DNA from: Clostridiales bacterium
GTDB lineage: Bacteria > Bacillota > Clostridia > Saccharofermentanales > Saccharofermentanaceae
Assembly (NCBI GenBank): GCA_003543635.1
Contig: DNAE01000221.1
Location: 1 to 9,082 of the forward strand
DNA length: 9,082 bases
Reading direction: 5' to 3'
Shown: positions 1 to 6,847 of the stretch, piece after piece
Layout of the letters: every line of letters begins with the position of its first letter
Position numbering within the stretch: position 1 is the stretch's first letter
Made by a program: the position numbers and the translations under genes
The notes under the pieces: model-generated
Database searches by the model: none
Told to the model about the DNA's origin: nothing
Seen by the model: only the letters and a program-made list of their open reading frames with translations

Positions 1-22
1 CCTCGCAAGGGGCAGTTTTTTT
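1..22 (+). terminator. Partial intrinsic terminator of an upstream gene
   Basis: CCTC at 1-4 can pair with GGGG at 9-12 (one T-G wobble) around a GCAA tetraloop. CAG and then a run of seven T (16-22) follow. The outer part of the 5' arm lies outside the window, so the hairpin is incomplete here. It would end the transcript of a gene to the left. Its position just before rnr is one reason not to use the ATG at 23 as a start. I infer the missing arm; only the inner pairs and the T-run are visible. Confidence 0.55.
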
Positions 23-58
23 ATGCCTTGTAGTATACTTATAAGAAAAGGGTGTCCT

Positions 59-2005
59 ATGAAAAAGAATACGAATAAAAAGAGCAGATCTTCAGTTAAT
101 ATGAGCATCAGACAGCAGGAGAGGAATGCCGTGGTCTCCTTCGGCCCCGATGAGCCCAAGTGTTTTGCCGACCTTGCCCCCAGGGGGCCCCTGGCCGTTA
201 AGAACAGGGTGGTGGGACTTCTCATCGAGAACGGTGACGAGGGTATAGTCCTTCCGGATCCCTCCTTCAAGGAGGCCAACTTCGGCAGGATCAGGATCGA
301 GAGGAGCCACTTGAACGGTGCGCCCTTCAAGATGACGGTGGTCTGCGAGATATTAAATCCCGAGAATGAGAACAGGGACTTCAGGGGCGATATCGTGGAA
401 GTCCTGGGTGATATGGGAAATAACGATGTAAGGATGCTTGCCGTCCTCCGCCAGTACGGTCTGTCCCAGACCTTCCCGGATGCGGTGAATAAGGAGATAG
501 AGGATCTGGGGACCAACCCTGATCCCGAGCTTGTCGAGGAGGAGATAAAGAGGGGAAGGCACGACCTTCGAGACCTGCTTACCATCACCATCGACGGCGA
601 GGAGGCCAAGGACCTGGACGACGCCATCTCCCTGGAGATCCTGCCCGAGGGCAAATACAGGCTTTTCGTTCACATAGCCGATGTTTCCTACTACGTAAGG
701 GAAGGGACGGAACTTGACAGGGAGGCACAGCTCAGGGGAACTTCCGTTTATCTGGCTGACCGGGTCATCCCCATGCTCCCGCCGAAGCTCAGTAACGGTC
801 TTTGTTCCCTGAATCCCGGGGTGGACAGGCTTACCCAGACGGCGGAGATGATCGTGGGCCCCGACGGCATCACCACCGACGGAGATATCTACGAGAGCGT
901 CATAAGATCCGACATGAGGATGAGCTATAACGAATGCTACAGGATCCTCACCGATCCCCGGGACGACGATGCAGATAAATATGGAGAGATCGTACCCATG
1001 CTCCGCAACATGAAAAGGCTCGCCGAGATCTTAAAGAGCATGAGGGACGGCAAGGGTGCCATCAATTTCAATATCCCCGAGACCAAGGTCATCCTGGACG
1101 AAGAGGGCAATACCACTGATGTCATGGCATATCCCATAAACTTCTGCCACGGCATAATCGAGCAGTTCATGATCTGCGCCAACGAATACGTGGCGGAGAG
1201 ATTTGCCAAGATGAACTATCCCTTCGTGTTCAGGGTCCACGAGGATCCGGACGCCATCAAGATCGCCAGGTTCTGTCATGTGGCCAGGACCTTCGGTGCG
1301 GCGGGAAGGATATCGGGGAAGATAACGCCCCTTTCCATCAGGGAATTCATGGATACGGTCAAGGACGACGACGCCCTCCCCATGCTGGACAACGTCCTTT
1401 TGAGGTCCATGGCAAAGGCCAGATACGCCCCGGATAACCTGGGACACTTCGGTCTGGCCTCCAAGTTCTACTGCCATTTCACCAGTCCCATAAGAAGATA
1501 TCCGGACCTTTATATCCACAGGATAATCAAGAGCTATCTCCATAACGAGAACAAGAGACGTCACTTCGCCGGCCTCGTATCGGGGATCTCGGATCACAGT
1601 TCCGAGATGGAGAGGAACTCCGTGGACGCGGAGAGAGCATCCGTTGCGGTCAAGGTGGCGGACTACATGAAGGATAAGGTGGGGGAAAGATACGAAGGAG
1701 TCATCAACTCCATAATCGGTGCCGGCGTCTTCGTGGTGCTCCCGAACACGGTGGAGGGCTTCGTTCCCTTCAGGACCATGAGGGACCACTATATCTTCGA
1801 TGAGAGATCCTACAGAGCCGTGGGCAGCAAGACGGGCAAGAAACTCAACATCGGCATGAAGGTCAATATCGTCGTATCAAATGTGGACACCGATACGAAC
1901 AAGATAGACTTCGTCTTCGACGAGCATTTTGAGGACACCGAGAAGGTCGGAAGGCGTAAGGCCAAGACTATACTTAAGAAGAAAAACAGAAAGGGCAGAC
2001 GTTGA
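59..2005 (+). CDS. rnr: Ribonuclease R (RNB-family 3'-5' exoribonuclease), short N-terminal form
   Basis: Processive 3'-5' exoribonuclease that degrades structured RNA; 648 residues from the ATG at 59. The RNB domain starts near residue 175 with the acidic catalytic cluster IDGEEAKDLDD (Asp179, Asp185, Asp187, Asp188), matching the four metal-binding aspartates of RNase II/R. The family signature HFTSPIRRYPDLYIHR lies at about 473-488. An S1 RNA-binding domain (about 542-620) and a Lys/Arg-rich tail follow, typical of RNase R. The N-terminus holds one recognisable cold-shock-like domain (about 50-135). The HTH and first cold-shock domain of full-length RNase R (usually over 700 residues) are not evident. 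An in-frame ATG at 23 would add 12 hydrophobic, Cys-containing residues, but it abuts the upstream terminator, so I prefer 59. An AAAAGGG stretch precedes 59 as a modest ribosome site. No clear promoter lies in the 36 bases after the terminator. The downstream neighbour is convergent. Confidence 0.96.
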   Translation: MKKNTNKKSRSSVNMSIRQQERNAVVSFGPDEPKCFADLAPRGPLAVKNRVVGLLIENGDEGIVLPDPSFKEANFGRIRIERSHLNGAPFKMTVVCEILNPENENRDFRGDIVEVLGDMGNNDVRMLAVLRQYGLSQTFPDAVNKEIEDLGTNPDPELVEEEIKRGRHDLRDLLTITIDGEEAKDLDDAISLEILPEGKYRLFVHIADVSYYVREGTELDREAQLRGTSVYLADRVIPMLPPKLSNGLCSLNPGVDRLTQTAEMIVGPDGITTDGDIYESVIRSDMRMSYNECYRILTDPRDDDADKYGEIVPMLRNMKRLAEILKSMRDGKGAINFNIPETKVILDEEGNTTDVMAYPINFCHGIIEQFMICANEYVAERFAKMNYPFVFRVHEDPDAIKIARFCHVARTFGAAGRISGKITPLSIREFMDTVKDDDALPMLDNVLLRSMAKARYAPDNLGHFGLASKFYCHFTSPIRRYPDLYIHRIIKSYLHNENKRRHFAGLVSGISDHSSEMERNSVDAERASVAVKVADYMKDKVGERYEGVINSIIGAGVFVVLPNTVEGFVPFRTMRDHYIFDERSYRAVGSKTGKKLNIGMKVNIVVSNVDTDTNKIDFVFDEHFEDTEKVGRRKAKTILKKKNRKGRR

Positions 2006-2019
2006 TCACACGCCGGTCC

Positions 2020-2250
2020 TTACTTGATGATGAAGCGGTCGATGCTCTTGAGGAATTCCTCGCAGTTATCCGTGTAGATCTGGCAGTCAAGGCACTCGGC
2101 GGGGACGATGCTGAAGATACCCATGAGACTCTTGGCGTCCACCGTATATCTTCCTGAGATAAGGTCGATGTCGGAGGGGCAGTAGTTTGCCGCCGTGACA
2201 AAATCCTTAACGTCGTTTATGGTAAGAAGCTTTATCTTTACGGATGTCAT
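2020..2250 (-). CDS. HPr-like protein lacking the active-site histidine
   Basis: A 76-residue protein resembling HPr, the phosphocarrier of the PEP:sugar phosphotransferase system. The centre DIDLISGRYTVDAKSLMGIF aligns with the HPr segment around its regulatory serine (KSIMG), and Ser41 takes the place of Ser46. The His15 loop (GIHARPA in Bacillus HPr) is missing: after the first strand the chain goes from LLTI to NDVKDF, and the protein has no histidine at all. It therefore cannot carry phosphate as HPr does. A regulatory role, perhaps as a Ser-phosphorylated partner, is inference. Its ATG overlaps the stop of the upstream glycosyltransferase gene (ATGA, four shared bases), and AAGGAG lies about eight bases before it, so the two are probably co-transcribed and coupled. 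It ends 14 bp from the convergent rnr stop. Related His-less HPr-like proteins occur in Clostridia. Confidence 0.82.
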   Translation of the reverse strand: MTSVKIKLLTINDVKDFVTAANYCPSDIDLISGRYTVDAKSLMGIFSIVPAECLDCQIYTDNCEEFLKSIDRFIIK

Positions 2251-3455
2251 TTATTGTTCTCCTTGTTCCTTGCAATAACTCTCTCAAAGTATTCCGTGTA
2301 CTTTTTAACTATAACATCCCACGTGAAGTTATCAAGGACGAACTGCCTGCCCGTTTTGCCCATTTTTGCTGCTTTTTCCACTTCTTTTATGTAGAAATCG
2401 ATACACCCTTCGAATTCAAGATAGTCCTTGAAATAAAGGGCGGAGTTTGACTGCTGGGCAAATCCCCTTGTGACGGCGCAGTCGTAGTGCACCAGGGCGG
2501 GACGCTCGCAGAGCCAGGACTCCATGAGGACGAGGGAGAAGCTCTCGTGGATGGAGGGCTGGCACAGGGTAAGTGCTGCAGCACAGGCATCGTACTTGAC
2601 CTGTCTGTCCACAAATCCCAGGTCTATTACCTGATCCTTTATGTCGTCGGGGACGGCTACTTCTCCTCCGCCTATCAGCACGAGTTTCAAGGGGGATTCC
2701 TTATGCCTTGCCTTGTACTCGCGGAAATAGTCGATGAGAAGATATATGTTCTTTCCCGCGTCCTTACGTCCGGCGTAGAGGATAAAGGGATCTTCTATCT
2801 TCTGTTCCTTCCTGAACCTTTCCGCATCGTAGGTGAAATCCGTATCCACTCCTTCGCCCAGGACCGCCTGATCCACCTTGCGAAGATCGTAGAGCTCGTT
2901 TGCCAGGACGTATTCGTTTTGTGCATGGTAGATGGCACCCGCCATATCCTTGAACAGATCCCTGAAGATATCCATGTAGGCATAGGATTCGTCGTGGAGG
3001 CAGGGGATGAGCACCGACTTCTCGGGGCACTCCTTTATTCCGAAATACGTGGTTCCGAACATGTAGGGGATAAAGACAAAAAGACCGTAGTCCTCTTTGT
3101 TTTCCCTGATATATCTGCAAAGGTCGTCGCTTCTTACCATCTCCTCGATGTAGATGCGTTCCTCCTCGGGGGAGACCTCCATGTCGTTCATGAGCTTATA
3201 GTTCACCTTGTCGAAAAGAGCGGTATTCCTCTTCCTGACCTTGAACCTGCGGACCGTAAGACCGCCCTCCTCGGTGACACCGGGCTTGTGGAAATTCTTA
3301 TTCCAGTCGGAGGTGAACTTCTCGATACAGGTGCAGAGTATCTCCACGTCGAGACCTGATGCTTTCAGGTGCTTTGCTATGCCGCGAAGCTCCATCTCCG
3401 CTCCCCCGGGGATCTTGTCTCCGTACCAGGGTGTTACAAATCCGAGTTTCTTCAT
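2247..3455 (-). CDS. GT4-type (GT-B fold) glycosyltransferase
   Basis: A 402-residue predicted retaining glycosyltransferase of the GT1/GT4 group, which transfers sugar from a nucleotide sugar. The N-terminal Rossmann half opens with GFVTPWYG and GGAE (residues 17-20), the acceptor-side glycine loop of this family. The C-terminal half has ILYAGRKDAGKN (Arg230, Lys231, likely contacts to the donor diphosphate) and an E-x7-E motif, HESFSLVLMESW (Glu304, Glu312). No signal peptide or membrane segment is seen, so it is probably cytosolic or peripheral. The frame stays open to a TTG at 3473, but GGAGGAG at 3462-3468 sits six bases before the ATG at 3455, which fixes that start. A likely promoter lies immediately upstream. 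The gene is followed with a 4-base overlap by the HPr-like gene. There is no surrounding polysaccharide cluster in view, so the acceptor (exopolysaccharide, glycolipid or protein) is unknown. Confidence 0.9.
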   Translation of the reverse strand: MKKLGFVTPWYGDKIPGGAEMELRGIAKHLKASGLDVEILCTCIEKFTSDWNKNFHKPGVTEEGGLTVRRFKVRKRNTALFDKVNYKLMNDMEVSPEEERIYIEEMVRSDDLCRYIRENKEDYGLFVFIPYMFGTTYFGIKECPEKSVLIPCLHDESYAYMDIFRDLFKDMAGAIYHAQNEYVLANELYDLRKVDQAVLGEGVDTDFTYDAERFRKEQKIEDPFILYAGRKDAGKNIYLLIDYFREYKARHKESPLKLVLIGGGEVAVPDDIKDQVIDLGFVDRQVKYDACAAALTLCQPSIHESFSLVLMESWLCERPALVHYDCAVTRGFAQQSNSALYFKDYLEFEGCIDFYIKEVEKAAKMGKTGRQFVLDNFTWDVIVKKYTEYFERVIARNKENNK

Positions 3456-3474
3456 ATCATTCTCCTCCGCCAAG

Positions 3475-3502
3475 ATATTAACACAGAATGTGGAATTGAC
3501 AA
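3475..3502 (-). promoter_or_regulatory. Putative promoter of the glycosyltransferase / HPr-like unit
   Basis: On the minus strand, TTGTCA (3497-3502) is followed after 16 bases by TAATAT (3475-3480), preceded by TGT as an extended -10. The predicted start, about 3467-3470, would give a leader of only 12-15 bases that begins at or just before the GGAGGAG ribosome site. This is unusually tight and lowers my confidence. The -35 overlaps the rightward -35 of the aspS promoter. Confidence 0.4.
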
Positions 3503-3522
3503 CCCGGAACTATTGTTATAAT
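3496..3522 (+). promoter_or_regulatory. Putative sigma-A promoter of the aspS T-box transcript
   Basis: TTGACA at 3496-3501 and TATAAT at 3517-3522 are both perfect consensus hexamers. TGT just before the -10 makes it an extended -10. The spacer is 15 bases (16 if ATTGAC is used), shorter than the usual 17, which the extended -10 may offset. Transcription would begin near 3529-3531, directly upstream of stem I of the T-box leader. Confidence 0.65.
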
Positions 3523-3529
3523 ATGCTTT

Positions 3530-3776
3530 TCAACGCTATGACGAAGAAAAGTAATCCCGTTTATCGCGTTACAGAGAGCTCCCTTTGCTGAGAACGGAGC
3601 AGAATGAATCGGGACGAAGAACACTTTACCAGCAGCGAGGTGAACACAAGGATCATTAGCCGAGCCGTATCCCTGCGATAAAGGGCAAGAGAGACTGCAA
3701 GAGCAGTAAGTCAGGTGGTACCGCGGACTATAGGTTCGTCCTGAACGAGAGATTCGTTCGGGCGATTTTTTATTTT
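3530..3776 (+). promoter_or_regulatory. T-box riboswitch leader of aspS-mtaB
   Basis: This tRNA-sensing leader reads through when uncharged tRNA binds and terminates otherwise. The T-box core AGGTGGTACCGCGG lies at 3713-3726. CAGG (3712-3715) can pair with CCTG (3740-3743) to form the antiterminator. Stem I is recognisable: AAAGT (3548-3552) pairs with ACTTT (3623-3627), TCCCG (3555-3559) with CGGGA (3610-3614), and an AGAGAG element and a CTCC/GGAG distal hairpin lie around 3572-3600. The right strand of the specifier loop is CGAAGAAC (3615-3622), opposite AGTAA. The triplet directly before the lower helix, followed by A, is AAC (3620-3622), an Asn codon; GAA overlaps it at 3619-3621. An Asp codon GAC exists at 3613-3615 but falls mostly within the CGGGA helix. 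Presence of a T-box is near certain; the specifier reading was done by eye. Confidence 0.93.
3736..3776 (+). terminator. Regulatory terminator of the T-box leader
   Basis: The left arm at 3736-3748 pairs with 3754-3765 (one bulged T at 3739, one T-G wobble) around a GAGAT loop. A T-rich tract, TTTTTT A TTTT, follows at 3766-3776. The left arm includes CCTG (3740-3743), which the T-box core can sequester, giving mutually exclusive terminator and antiterminator forms. The aspS ribosome site GGAGG (3779-3783) follows at once. Confidence 0.88.
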
Positions 3777-3791
3777 ACGGAGGAAAAAGAA

Positions 3792-5540
3792 ATGGCAGCA
3801 AACATCTATCGCGATAAGGTGATCAGCGAGATCACCGAGAAGGACGTGGGATCCAGGATCAGAGCCTGCGGTTGGATCGAGAATATCAGAGACCACGGCG
3901 GCGTATCCTTCATCGATCTTCGTGATATGTACGGAGTCCTTCAGGTGGTCATGAGAGACACCACGCTCCTTGACGGACTCGTTAAGGAGGACTGTATATC
4001 CGTTGAGGGTATCATCGATCACAGGGACGAGGAGACATATAATCCCAAGATCGCTTCCGGTACCATCGAGCTGGACTGTAAGAGCGTTGATGTTCTCGGA
4101 AAGGTAAGGTCCCAGCTTCCCTTCGAGATAATGACATCCAAGGAGATCCGTGAGGACGTAAGACTCAAGTACAGATACCTCGATCTCCGCAACAAGAAGG
4201 TCAAGGACAATATCATCTTCAGATCCAATGTTATCTCTTTCCTTCGTCAGAAGATGACGGAGATGGGCTTCCTGGAGATCCAGACCCCCATCCTCACATC
4301 CTCTTCCCCCGAGGGCGCAAGGGACTATATCGTTCCCTCCAGAAAGTATAAGGGCAAGTTCTATGCTCTTCCCCAGGCACCTCAGCAGTTCAAGCAGCTC
4401 CTGATGGTATCCGGTTTTGATAAGTATTTCCAGATCGCTCCCTGCTTCAGGGACGAGGACGCAAGGGCGGACAGATCCCCCGGAGAGTTCTATCAGCTCG
4501 ACTTCGAGATGAGCTTTGCCACCCAGGAGGATGTCTTCCGCGCAGGTGAGGAGATCCTCACGGCAACCTTCGAGAAGTTTGCACCCGAGGGAGCAGCCGT
4601 TACGGCAGCACCCTATCCCGTTATCAGCTATGCGGATGCCATGCTTCAGTTCGGTAGCGATAAGCCCGACCTGAGGAATCCCCTCCGTATAATCGACGTT
4701 ACGGAGTTCTTCTCCAGATGTACCTTCAAGCCCTTCATCGGCAAGACGGTAAGAGCCATCAACGTCCATGCAAAACTCAGTAAGGGTCAGCATGAGAAGA
4801 TGCTCAAGTTTGCCCAGGAGATCGGAATGGGCGGTCTCGGCTATCTTGAGGTCCTCGAGGATATGAGCTATAAGGGCCCCATCGACAAGTTCATCCCTGA
4901 TGACATGAAGACGGAGATCAGGGACCTTGCAGGCCTTCAGGCGGGAGATACCATCTTCTTCATCGCCGACACGGAGGCCCGTGCGAATTCCTTCGCGGGT
5001 CAGATCAGGAACGAGCTGGGCGCAAGGCTCGATCTCATCGAGAAGAACGCTTACCGTTTCTGCTACGTTAACGATTTCCCCATGTACGAGTACGACAAGG
5101 ATATCAAGGGTTATATCTTTACCCATAACCCCTTCTCCATGCCCCAGGGCGGACTCGAGGCCCTCGAGAACAAGAAGCCCGAGGAGATCCTTGCTTACCA
5201 GTACGACATCGTATGTAACGGCGTGGAGCTTTCCTCCGGTGCCGTCAGGAACCATGATCTTATGATAATGAAGAAGGCCTTCGAGATCGCCGGATATTCC
5301 GAGGAAGATCTCAAGACAAAGTTCGGTGCCCTCTATCAGGCATTCCAGTTCGGTGCTCCCCCCCATGCGGGTATGGCTCCCGGCGTTGACAGGATGATCA
5401 TGCTCCTGAGGAACGAGGAGAGCATCCGTGAGGTCATCGCATTCCCCATGAACGGAAATGCCCAGGACCTTCTCTGCGGTGCTCCCGGCGAAGTAACCGA
5501 GCAGCAGCTCCGCGAGGTCCACATCAAGGTCAGACAGTGA
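3792..5540 (+). CDS. aspS: Aspartyl-tRNA synthetase (bacterial type; possibly non-discriminating)
   Basis: Class II synthetase that charges tRNA with aspartate; 582 residues, the usual length for the bacterial type. An N-terminal OB-fold anticodon-binding domain (about 15-100) is followed by the catalytic core. Motif 1 lies around GFLEIQTPILTSSSPEGARD (159-178), motif 2 is FRDEDARADRSPGEF (219-233) and motif 3 is GVDRMIML (531-538, Arg534). The bacteria-specific GAD-like insertion lies between about 300 and 430. The C-terminal variant MNGNAQDLL departs from the enterobacterial form and is, from memory, common in Clostridia. In the anticodon domain the sequence is RDHGG with His35, where E. 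coli and B. subtilis have RDLG. A histidine here has been linked to non-discriminating AspRS that also aspartylates tRNA-Asn. GGAGG lies eight bases before the ATG. Expression is under the T-box leader, and the stop codon overlaps mtaB. Confidence 0.97.
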   Translation: MAANIYRDKVISEITEKDVGSRIRACGWIENIRDHGGVSFIDLRDMYGVLQVVMRDTTLLDGLVKEDCISVEGIIDHRDEETYNPKIASGTIELDCKSVDVLGKVRSQLPFEIMTSKEIREDVRLKYRYLDLRNKKVKDNIIFRSNVISFLRQKMTEMGFLEIQTPILTSSSPEGARDYIVPSRKYKGKFYALPQAPQQFKQLLMVSGFDKYFQIAPCFRDEDARADRSPGEFYQLDFEMSFATQEDVFRAGEEILTATFEKFAPEGAAVTAAPYPVISYADAMLQFGSDKPDLRNPLRIIDVTEFFSRCTFKPFIGKTVRAINVHAKLSKGQHEKMLKFAQEIGMGGLGYLEVLEDMSYKGPIDKFIPDDMKTEIRDLAGLQAGDTIFFIADTEARANSFAGQIRNELGARLDLIEKNAYRFCYVNDFPMYEYDKDIKGYIFTHNPFSMPQGGLEALENKKPEEILAYQYDIVCNGVELSSGAVRNHDLMIMKKAFEIAGYSEEDLKTKFGALYQAFQFGAPPHAGMAPGVDRMIMLLRNEESIREVIAFPMNGNAQDLLCGAPGEVTEQQLREVHIKVRQ

Positions 5541-6847
5541 TGAAAGTTTATCTTCAGACCTTGGGCTGCCGCGTCAATCAGTATGAGACGGACGCGGTCA
5601 GGGAACTGTTCATCAAGAGCGGATACGAGATCGTTTCATCCCCGGAGGATGCGGATATCTGCATCGTGAATACATGTACGGTCACCGGGGAGGCCGACCG
5701 TAAATCAAGACAACAACTTCGCAAGATGGCACGCCTTAACCCGCGTGCCGTTGTTGTTGCCATGGGATGTATGGCGGAGATGGCAAACGGCGACATCGAT
5801 GCCGACGTGGTCCTGGGAACGAGGGACAAGAACCTGGTGGTGGAAAAGACCGAGGAGTTTATTTCCAGGCGCATATCCCCGGAACACAGGAACAGTCATG
5901 TCCGCCCTGAGGTCTCCCGAAGGGATGTTTACCATGAATTCGGAACGGTGCTTTCCCCGGAGGGTACCCGTGCCTTCATGAAGATCGAGGACGGTTGCAA
6001 CAAGTTCTGTACCTACTGCATCATCCCCTATGCCAGGGGAAGGGTGGCCAGCAGGGATGAGGAGAGCATCATATCGGAGGCAGAGTATCTGGCGGGATCG
6101 GGTTTCCGCGAGGTGGTGGTCTCCGGAATTCATATCTGTTCCTACGGAAAGGACAGAGGGGAGGGCATAGAGGCCCTGTCCCGGGTCCTTCGGAGGATAT
6201 CGGAGATCCCCGGGATAGAGCGCATCAGGATAGGCTCCATGGAGCCCATGTCCATTACCCCGGAGTTCATATCGGACCTGGCGGGGATAGATAAGCTCTG
6301 CCCCCACTTCCATCTGTCCCTGCAAAGCGGCAGTGCGGGGGTGCTCAAGCGCATGAACAGGGACTACTGTCCCGGGGAGTACCTCGAGAGGGTAAGGATG
6401 ATGAGGGAGGCTTTCCCCTCCATGTCCCTTACCACCGATATAATCTGCGGCTTTCCCGGGGAGACGGACGAGGAGTTCTCCGAGACCCTGGAATTCACGG
6501 AACTCGCGGGTTTCTCGAAGATACATGTGTTCCCCTATTCCCTGAGGGAGGGGACCGTTGCCGCCAAAATGGAGCAGGTATCCCCCGAGGTAAAAAAGAG
6601 CAGGAGCGAGATCCTGATAAAAATGTCCTCCGAGTATGAGGCTTCCTTTGCGGCTTCCTTTGCGGGGAAGAAGACATCGGTCCTGGTGGAATCTTACCGT
6701 GACGGCTGCATGGAGGGATACAGTCCCGAATATGTGAGGACCAGGATCCCTGCGGATATGAAGGTTTTCGAGGAGGTCAAGGGCAGTATAGTCGATGTTG
6801 CCGCAGTATCCTCGTCGGGAGCCTTCCTTGAAGCAAGGCTTACTTAA
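5540..6847 (+). CDS. mtaB: tRNA (N6-L-threonylcarbamoyladenosine(37)-C2)-methylthiotransferase MtaB
   Basis: Radical-SAM enzyme that adds a methylthio group to t6A37 of tRNAs reading ANN codons, giving ms2t6A; 435 residues. The N-terminal UPF0004 domain carries three cysteines for the auxiliary 4Fe-4S cluster (Cys10 in QTLGCRVNQYE, Cys46 in NTCTVTGEADRKSRQ, Cys77 in AMGCMAE). The radical-SAM motif CNKFCTYC (Cys153, Cys157, Cys160) follows. A TRAM-like RNA-binding domain occupies about 373-435. The opening LGCRVNQYE and the ADRKSRQ motif favour MtaB over MiaB or RimO. GTG at 5537 is possible, but ATG at 5540 fits the family start; its A is the last base of the aspS stop, so translation is probably coupled, with only a weak AAGG upstream. 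The gene therefore likely answers to the aspS T-box. The direct 12-bp repeat at 6641-6664 gives ASFA-ASFA before the TRAM domain. Confidence 0.93.
   Translation: MKVYLQTLGCRVNQYETDAVRELFIKSGYEIVSSPEDADICIVNTCTVTGEADRKSRQQLRKMARLNPRAVVVAMGCMAEMANGDIDADVVLGTRDKNLVVEKTEEFISRRISPEHRNSHVRPEVSRRDVYHEFGTVLSPEGTRAFMKIEDGCNKFCTYCIIPYARGRVASRDEESIISEAEYLAGSGFREVVVSGIHICSYGKDRGEGIEALSRVLRRISEIPGIERIRIGSMEPMSITPEFISDLAGIDKLCPHFHLSLQSGSAGVLKRMNRDYCPGEYLERVRMMREAFPSMSLTTDIICGFPGETDEEFSETLEFTELAGFSKIHVFPYSLREGTVAAKMEQVSPEVKKSRSEILIKMSSEYEASFAASFAGKKTSVLVESYRDGCMEGYSPEYVRTRIPADMKVFEEVKGSIVDVAAVSSSGAFLEARLT
6641..6664 (+). repeat. In-frame 12-bp tandem duplication inside mtaB
   Basis: GCTTCCTTTGCG occurs twice head to tail (6641-6652, 6653-6664) without mismatch, coding for ASFA twice. 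Judged from remembered family sequences, overall length around this site looks normal, so this may be local codon convergence rather than a recent insertion. Confidence 0.7.

Noticed and set aside
28..45. TATACT / TATAAG as a -10 box for rnr
   Set aside because: No acceptable -35 lies at the right distance, since that place is the terminator stem and T-run. It may still act weakly.
23..58. Upstream ATG at 23 as the start of RNase R
   Set aside because: It adds 12 residues of non-family sequence and sits directly on the T-run of an upstream terminator. ATG 59 opens a Lys-rich N-terminus typical of the family.
1031..1789. A 252-codon minus-strand frame inside rnr
   Set aside because: It lies opposite conserved RNB-domain codons, shows no family motif, and is explained by base composition.
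2487..3359. A 290-codon plus-strand frame inside the glycosyltransferase
   Set aside because: The minus-strand frame carries the GT-B motifs and a strong ribosome site; the plus-strand frame is a shadow.
3613..3615. GAC (Asp) as the T-box specifier codon
   Set aside because: Two of its three bases are needed for the TCCCG/CGGGA helix, and it is not followed by the lower stem. I keep it as the fallback if a proper fold disagrees.
3711..5522. A 603-codon open frame on the minus strand opposite aspS
   Set aside because: It is a mirror of aspS codon usage: TTA, CTA and TCA codons are rare in aspS, so the opposite strand lacks stops. aspS has every family motif, and the antisense product resembles nothing I recognise.
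5705..6526. A 273-codon minus-strand frame inside mtaB
   Set aside because: It lies opposite the radical-SAM domain; the sense strand is clearly the gene.
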